Shown in pieces: positions 59,599 through 64,000 of a DNA stretch of 64,000 nt. The first letter of the stretch is position 1, and each line of letters starts with the position of its first letter. Both the position numbers and the translations under genes were made by a program. The notes below the pieces were generated by a model. The model did not search any database. It was not told the DNA's origin and saw only the letters and a list, made by a program, of their open reading frames with translations. This stretch comes from Spirochaetia bacterium (GTDB lineage Bacteria > Spirochaetota > Spirochaetia > Treponematales > Breznakiellaceae). The stretch lies in the NCBI GenBank assembly GCA_026002025.1, contig BOAU01000002.1:1-64000 (forward strand), given 5' to 3'.

Positions 59599-62136
59599 AT
59601 GCAGCAAGTTTTTAAAATAACAGATTGGCAGGCGGTACAATACGATACGGGTTTAGCGGACCATTCCGTACCGGCTGATAAAGACGGCTGGTTCAGCGCA
59701 AAAGTGCCCGGCGCTATTCAGTACGATCTCATGGCCCAGGGGAAAATCGAAAACCTCTACGCCTCCACCAGGGCGGCCTTTGACTGCGCCTGGGTGGCAA
59801 AAAGCGACTGGCTCTACAAAGGCGAATTTGATACGCCGGTGGAAGCCGCCGATGCGGGCACCGTAATACTGCGGATGAAGGGTATCGACACCTTTTCCGA
59901 AGTGTGGCTTAACGGGACCCTCCTGGGGGATACCGCCAATGCCATGCGGGTTTACGATTTTCCTGTAAAGGCCGGGACGCTTGCGGCGAAGGGCAAAAAT
60001 ACCATCCTGGTGCGGGTAAAGTCCCACGAGCGGATGGTTGTTGATAAAATTGATGAAGCGGAAAAGCATTTGCATAATGGCCGGGAAATCGAAGGTACTC
60101 TGGGAAAATCCCTGATCCGCCGCTACCAGCGCAGTTTTTTTAACGGCGGATCAAGCCTGCTTAATTTGGGAACCGGGGTGCTGGGAATCGGCATCAACCG
60201 GGATGTGGAACTTCTGGTGTATCCTGCGGCATATCTGTCTGACCTTTTCTACCGCACTGAAAAAATTGAGAATGCCAAATCCAGCGGCAAGGTGATCTTT
60301 ACCGCGGAAAATGCTGACAGTAATACTGCGATTAGGATTACTGTTACCGATGCTGAGGGTAAGACGGCGGCTGTTGTAGAAAAAGCGCTGGTGAAGGGTG
60401 AACAGGAAATCCCCCTTTCCATCGACAAGCCGAATCTCTGGTGGCCTGCGGGTTACGGCAAGGCATACCTTTACCAGCTCAAGGCGGAAGTGATTCAAAA
60501 CGGAAAAACCGTACAGGAGCTGAATCAGAAGATCGGCATCCGCACGGTGGAACTGGTCAAAAAAGACCCCTCAGGGAAACAGACTTTCTACTTTAAGGTT
60601 AACGGCAGGAAGGTGCTGATCCATGGGGAAAATCACATCCCCCTGGATTACATCAAATGCTATGCCACTGATACGGAATACGACCGGATCTTCAAACTGC
60701 TGGAGAACCAGAACGTCAACCTTGTCCGCATCTGGGGCGGCGGCGTGGTGGAGGAAGATTCCTACTACGAACGCTGCGATGAAATGGGCATCCTCATCTG
60801 GCACGACATGTTCCTCCACAGTAATACCTATCCCGACTACGACAGCGAATTCACGGCCAACTACATGGCGGAAGTTGAGGGGATCATCCGCAAGGTGCGG
60901 CCCCATGTCTGCTTCGCCCTGATCTGCGGGGGCAATGAGCAGCAGGAAGGCTGGGACGAGTGGGGCTGGAAGGGAACACTGGACCGCTTCTACGGGGAAA
61001 AATTCTTCAATGAACTGGTCCCGCCCCTGGCGGCAAAACTCTGCCCGGACCTGCCCTACATTCCCAACTCCCCCCACGGCGGCGCGGATTGCCAGTCACC
61101 GGCGGTCGGGGAATGCCACAACTGGGGGAATTTTTACAACAGCACCAAGGACCCCCTCTTTGTCACCGAAACCTGCTGGACCCACGAAAGCTATTCCCGG
61201 CCGGAGACCCTCAAAAAGTATATGGGCCTGGACGTGGACGCCCCGGAATTCTCAACCCTGGGCTGGAGCGAAAAATGGCAGGAGCGGACCCATTTGGGAA
61301 TCCACAACCGCATGCCCTACACGAGCTGGTTCACCGTAGAAACACTGCGGGCCTACCTGCACAACCTGGAACTGGAACAGCTCCGCGCGGATTACAGCGC
61401 CTTAAGCGAGTACCGTTACCGCAGTCCCTCGAATTCCGGGGTGGTCTACTGGTCCCACAACAAGGGGGGCCCCCTCTTCCAGTTCGGCTGCGTGGATTAC
61501 GGCGGATATCCCATGATGCCCTACTACGCGGTGAAGCGGATCTTCGATCCCATCGGCGTACACGCCCACCGGGATGTGTCGGACATTAACGTGATGCTCT
61601 CCAACCACACCGCCGATGCCCTGCCCATCACCGTGGAGGCGTATCACCTGGACAAACAGGGCAAGGCCCTTGGCAAATGGACCTGGGAACATAAGCTTGA
61701 GTCCGGGGCGCTTGTCCGGGCCGGACGGCTGGAAGATCTCTACAGCAAGGTTCACAACCGGCTGGAAGAGGTGATCTACGTCTGCGCGATCCGCGACGGA
61801 AAACCCGTTGCCGAAGATATGCTCTTCCTCTGCCCCTTCGGCGAATACGAAGGTGAATACCGGCCCCTCAAAATCAAAGCCGAGAAACTTGGCGCCGATA
61901 AAATCGCGGTGGACAAATGGCGGATCACAGTGAACGCCGAAACCCCGGCGCGGCTTATCGAGCTGGAAAGCAACCACAAGCTCCTCTTCACCGACAACTA
62001 CTTCCCCATGATAAACGGCAGGGAAAAGGTGATAGAGGCAACGCTGCTGGAAAAAACCAGTGATGAGCCGGTCAAGCTGATTGCGGGAATTCTGGGCGCG
62101 GAGAGTACACAGACGGTGATTTTAAATTCTCAATAG
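59599..62136 (+). CDS. GH2 beta-mannosidase-like glycosidase
   Basis: Glycoside hydrolase family 2 enzyme of 845 aa. Sugar-binding N-terminal domain, immunoglobulin-like domain, then the barrel. Acid/base Glu is in ICGGNEQQEGWDEW near residue 443 and the nucleophile Glu in FVTETCWTHESYSRP near 526. IRIWGGGVVEEDSYYERCDEMGI-like sequence is diagnostic of the beta-mannosidase subgroup. No signal peptide, so it acts in the cytoplasm on imported sugars. AGGGGAA lies before ATG, 11 bases after the regulator gene. Confidence 0.88.
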   Translation: MQQVFKITDWQAVQYDTGLADHSVPADKDGWFSAKVPGAIQYDLMAQGKIENLYASTRAAFDCAWVAKSDWLYKGEFDTPVEAADAGTVILRMKGIDTFSEVWLNGTLLGDTANAMRVYDFPVKAGTLAAKGKNTILVRVKSHERMVVDKIDEAEKHLHNGREIEGTLGKSLIRRYQRSFFNGGSSLLNLGTGVLGIGINRDVELLVYPAAYLSDLFYRTEKIENAKSSGKVIFTAENADSNTAIRITVTDAEGKTAAVVEKALVKGEQEIPLSIDKPNLWWPAGYGKAYLYQLKAEVIQNGKTVQELNQKIGIRTVELVKKDPSGKQTFYFKVNGRKVLIHGENHIPLDYIKCYATDTEYDRIFKLLENQNVNLVRIWGGGVVEEDSYYERCDEMGILIWHDMFLHSNTYPDYDSEFTANYMAEVEGIIRKVRPHVCFALICGGNEQQEGWDEWGWKGTLDRFYGEKFFNELVPPLAAKLCPDLPYIPNSPHGGADCQSPAVGECHNWGNFYNSTKDPLFVTETCWTHESYSRPETLKKYMGLDVDAPEFSTLGWSEKWQERTHLGIHNRMPYTSWFTVETLRAYLHNLELEQLRADYSALSEYRYRSPSNSGVVYWSHNKGGPLFQFGCVDYGGYPMMPYYAVKRIFDPIGVHAHRDVSDINVMLSNHTADALPITVEAYHLDKQGKALGKWTWEHKLESGALVRAGRLEDLYSKVHNRLEEVIYVCAIRDGKPVAEDMLFLCPFGEYEGEYRPLKIKAEKLGADKIAVDKWRITVNAETPARLIELESNHKLLFTDNYFPMINGREKVIEATLLEKTSDEPVKLIAGILGAESTQTVILNSQ

Positions 62137-62159
62137 CACGAGGGCGGGATTAGTCCTGC

Positions 62160-62193
62160 GGGGGCGTGCCTGTCACCTTTGCGCCCCCTTCTT
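62160..62193 (+). terminator. possible terminator after the GH2 gene, REP-like loop
   Basis: GGGGGCG (62160-62166) pairs with CGCCCCC (62182-62188) and TTCTTC follows. The loop TGCCTGTCACC resembles the complement of the GGTGTCAGGCACC repeat found at 62669 and 62784, so a REP-derived hairpin may act as terminator here. Confidence 0.4.
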
Positions 62194-62573
62194 CAAGCCA
62201 ATGCCCGTTCAACAGCGCGGTTTATAAATTCCGAACGATTTTGTGTCACGGTATCAAGCTGAGCCAAAAGCCCTTCGTTCATCATGATATTAATGCGGCG
62301 CGCCTTCGTCGTAACCGGAACAACCGCAATAGCAGTAACAATAAAATGGTAGTTTGTCTGCCATTCACTCCAGTCTTCCCATGTCTGAAGGATCTGTTCT
62401 AATGTTCGCGGCGGCGGTAATTTTGCCGTCTGTGCATAATATGCTAAAATCTCGTGCGCGTTTCGTACCGCATCATCAAAGCTTGTTCCGGCTGATACAA
62501 GGCCCGGCAAATCCGGAAACACTACGCCGTAGTTCCCGTTATCTTCTTCAACAAGCGCAATATACTTTTCCAT
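62193..62573 (-). CDS. HicB-family antitoxin, apparently without HicA
   Basis: 126-aa HicB protein: N-terminal partial RNase-like fold (KYIALVEEDNGNYGVVFPDLPGLVSAG) and C-terminal ribbon-helix-helix (RRINIMMNEGLLAQLDTVTQNRS, NRAVERAL). I chose ATG at 62573 (MEKYIALV). No HicA reading frame lies upstream or downstream within the visible gap, so it is either an orphan or regulates a distant toxin. Confidence 0.8.
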   Translation of the reverse strand: MEKYIALVEEDNGNYGVVFPDLPGLVSAGTSFDDAVRNAHEILAYYAQTAKLPPPRTLEQILQTWEDWSEWQTNYHFIVTAIAVVPVTTKARRINIMMNEGLLAQLDTVTQNRSEFINRAVERALA

Positions 62574-62668
62574 TACTGCCTTACCCATCAAGATAAACAT
62601 TCACACGATTCTACTCATTGTCAAGCGGTTCAAATCTTGTTGTCCGGTGGTATTTTTACGGCATTTTT

Positions 62669-62806
62669 GGTGTCAGGCACCCCTGCGTTCCCCGCGGTAT
62701 AACCGTTGCCGGTACCCCAGGCCGCATGGTCGCCCGTGGCCGGAAGCGTGGACGTCAGGGCGGGGCCGGTGAAAGTCCAATTCGGTGTCAGGCACCACCT
62801 GCGTTC
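62669..62806. repeat. two copies of REP motif GGTGTCAGGCACC
   Basis: GGTGTCAGGCACC stands at 62669-62681 and 62784-62796, each followed by a conserved CCTGCGTTCCC flank; they are direct repeats 115 bp apart. This motif type is characteristic of REP sequences mobilised by REP-associated tyrosine transposases. The 395-base gap 62601-62995 holds these, GC-rich filler, and an AT-rich end with no recognised gene. Confidence 0.65.
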
Positions 62807-62995
62807 CCTTTTTTTTTCGTGTGTTTCGTGTCGTTTGTGGTTTAAATTTTTAAAAATTCTATCTTAACCAGTGAAAATCTGTGAATATTTTTTTTCATGC
62901 GTTTGTCATGACGCCCGGATGTCGGGCATACCGTTAGAGTATAAAACGCGGTTCCTAGTCCGGTCTCAATGCTGCCGTCCCATCCCCTCCGGCGT

Positions 62996-64000
62996 TTACG
63001 GTTCCCAATACAGCTTGGGGAACACCGAACCTGCCCCATCGATGCCGCCGACAAGGCCCGCAACCCAGCCCCCCAGCGACTTCCAGTACTTACCACTGCC
63101 GGAACCGTCACCAATGCCCCACTCGGTATGAGTACCCGTAGTGGGCCACGCCGTGCTGGCGAACTTTGTCGCGCCGGTGTTGCTTGCAGGGGAGCCAATG
63201 CCGTAAGTAGGCGCATTGGCGCCGGGTCTATACAGCCAATAGCAAGCGGTGATGGGGCCGCCGGAGCCGTTCCTGCCGCTGATGCCGCCGACATAAGCAG
63301 TGCCCGACACGATGCCGGTGTTAGAGCAGGCGATAATGGTGTTGCCAGTGAAGTTGTTCCCGCAAATGCCACCTACATCAGAAGAACCCGACACGGTGCC
63401 GATGTTAGAGCAGGCAGTGATAATGGCGCTACGGCTGATGCCGCAGATGCCGCCTATTTGAGAAGCACCCGACACGGTGCCGGTGTTAGAGCAGGCGGTG
63501 ATGGTGCTGCTGCCAGTAGAGTTGTTCCCGCAGATGCCGCCGACAGAGGAATAGCCTGACACGGAACCGGTGTTAGAGCAGGCGGTGATGGTGCTGCTGC
63601 CAGTAGAGTTGTTCCCGCAGATGCCGCCGACATAAGTACCACTACCTGACACGGCACCGGCGTTAGAGCAAGCGGTGATGGTGCCAGTGTTGGTGCCGCA
63701 GATGCCGCCGACCATATCATTATAGTAAGTCACGGCACCGGTGTTAGACACAGTGCCGGTGTTAAAGCAGGCGGTGATGGTGCCAGTGTTGGTGCCGCAG
63801 ATGCCGCCGGTTGCTACAGCGCCAGATAAAGTGGTCAACACGGTGCCAGCGTTAGAACAGCCGATGATGGTGCCCCAGTTTGCACTGCAAATGCCACCGA
63901 CCGCAGCAGGACTCGACACGCTACTACCTGCATCGATATGTATATTCCGCAGAGACCCGCTTGAAAAGTAAAAAAGGCCGCTCGGTTCCCAACCAGTCTT
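62996..64000 (-). CDS. GLUG-repeat surface protein, 3' part (5' end outside window)
   Basis: At least 334 residues, open to the window edge. The frame is built of GLUG-type units of about 25-35 residues, each with GGICGxNxGTITACSNTGTVSG-like sequence; at least nine are seen between 63280 and 63930. GLUG motifs occur in bacterial surface or adhesin-like proteins. The end (LVGGIDGAGSVFPKLYWEP) resembles the ends of similar proteins. Several neighbouring units are nearly identical in DNA (for example 63472-63530 and 63560-63620), so unit number may vary. N-terminal signal not seen. Confidence 0.82.
   Translation of the reverse strand, partial: KTGWEPSGLFYFSSGSLRNIHIDAGSSVSSPAAVGGICSANWGTIIGCSNAGTVLTTLSGAVATGGICGTNTGTITACFNTGTVSNTGAVTYYNDMVGGICGTNTGTITACSNAGAVSGSGTYVGGICGNNSTGSSTITACSNTGSVSGYSSVGGICGNNSTGSSTITACSNTGTVSGASQIGGICGISRSAIITACSNIGTVSGSSDVGGICGNNFTGNTIIACSNTGIVSGTAYVGGISGRNGSGGPITACYWLYRPGANAPTYGIGSPASNTGATKFASTAWPTTGTHTEWGIGDGSGSGKYWKSLGGWVAGLVGGIDGAGSVFPKLYWEP

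Noticed and set aside
62620..62650. tRNA-like GGTTCAAATC T-arm sequence
   Set aside because: No matching acceptor, anticodon or D arm nearby.
63280..63930. possible CRISPR or non-coding repeat array
   Set aside because: The repeats code for regular GLUG protein units in one open frame.

Overview
The window looks like chromosomal DNA of a spirochaete, most likely a gut-type Treponema. The evidence is a FabV-type trans-2-enoyl-CoA reductase of the Treponema kind joined to an acc operon, a complete potABCD operon, periplasmic binding proteins with spirochaete-style signal peptides, a GLUG-repeat surface protein, and many toxin-antitoxin and REP-type sequences. The species call is inference. No rRNA, tRNA or CRISPR array was seen.

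Layout. 1-0.9 kb: a PhnP-like metallo-hydrolase with a frameshifted start. 1-2.7 kb: a hypothetical gene and a Fic protein under an array of inverted repeats. 2.7-6.9 kb: potABCD. 7-12 kb: nitroreductase, GH106-like glycosidase and a KamA-family radical SAM gene that carries in-frame REP insertions. 12.1-23.5 kb: a defence island with a Schlafen/AlbA-type ATPase, a DUF488 pair, a Fic toxin-antitoxin, then hsdS, a 1491-residue AT-rich STAND NTPase with a nuclease-like N-terminus, and hsdM. The last five genes overlap and no hsdR is present. 23.5-26.8 kb: M20 peptidase, GalE, MBL hydrolase. 26.9-31.8 kb: fabV-accBCDA operon with a clear promoter and operator.

32.3-39.7 kb holds what I regard, with the STAND locus, as the most interesting system: FkbH-like enzyme, acyl carrier protein, two 2-hydroxyacyl-CoA dehydratase subunits, their ATP-dependent activator, an MBOAT acyltransferase and an SGNH-like protein. 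The gene logic resembles the Dlt D-alanylation system, with the loading enzyme replaced by FkbH and a radical dehydratase added. I infer a surface acylation system using a C3 acyl group made from a glycolytic intermediate. A divergent Xre regulator and a palindromic operator sit at its head.

39.8-41 kb: toxin-antitoxin genes (DinJ/YoeB) and a DUF4143 remnant. 41-45.8 kb: NadE and a lipid block (diacylglycerol kinase, PlsC, HAD phosphatase). 45.8-47 kb: a C21 tract and stacked toxin-antitoxin genes, including a truncated TacT. 47-53.5 kb: housekeeping genes (HflX, SlyD, YgiQ, NifU-like, exported nitroreductase) and Hsp20 under a sigma-54-like promoter. 53.9-62.1 kb: a glycan utilisation cluster (ABC importer, 2-hydroxyacid dehydrogenase, YhcH, FadR-type regulator, GH2 beta-mannosidase) with candidate operators. 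62.2-64 kb: orphan HicB, REP repeats and the end of a GLUG-repeat surface protein that continues outside the window.
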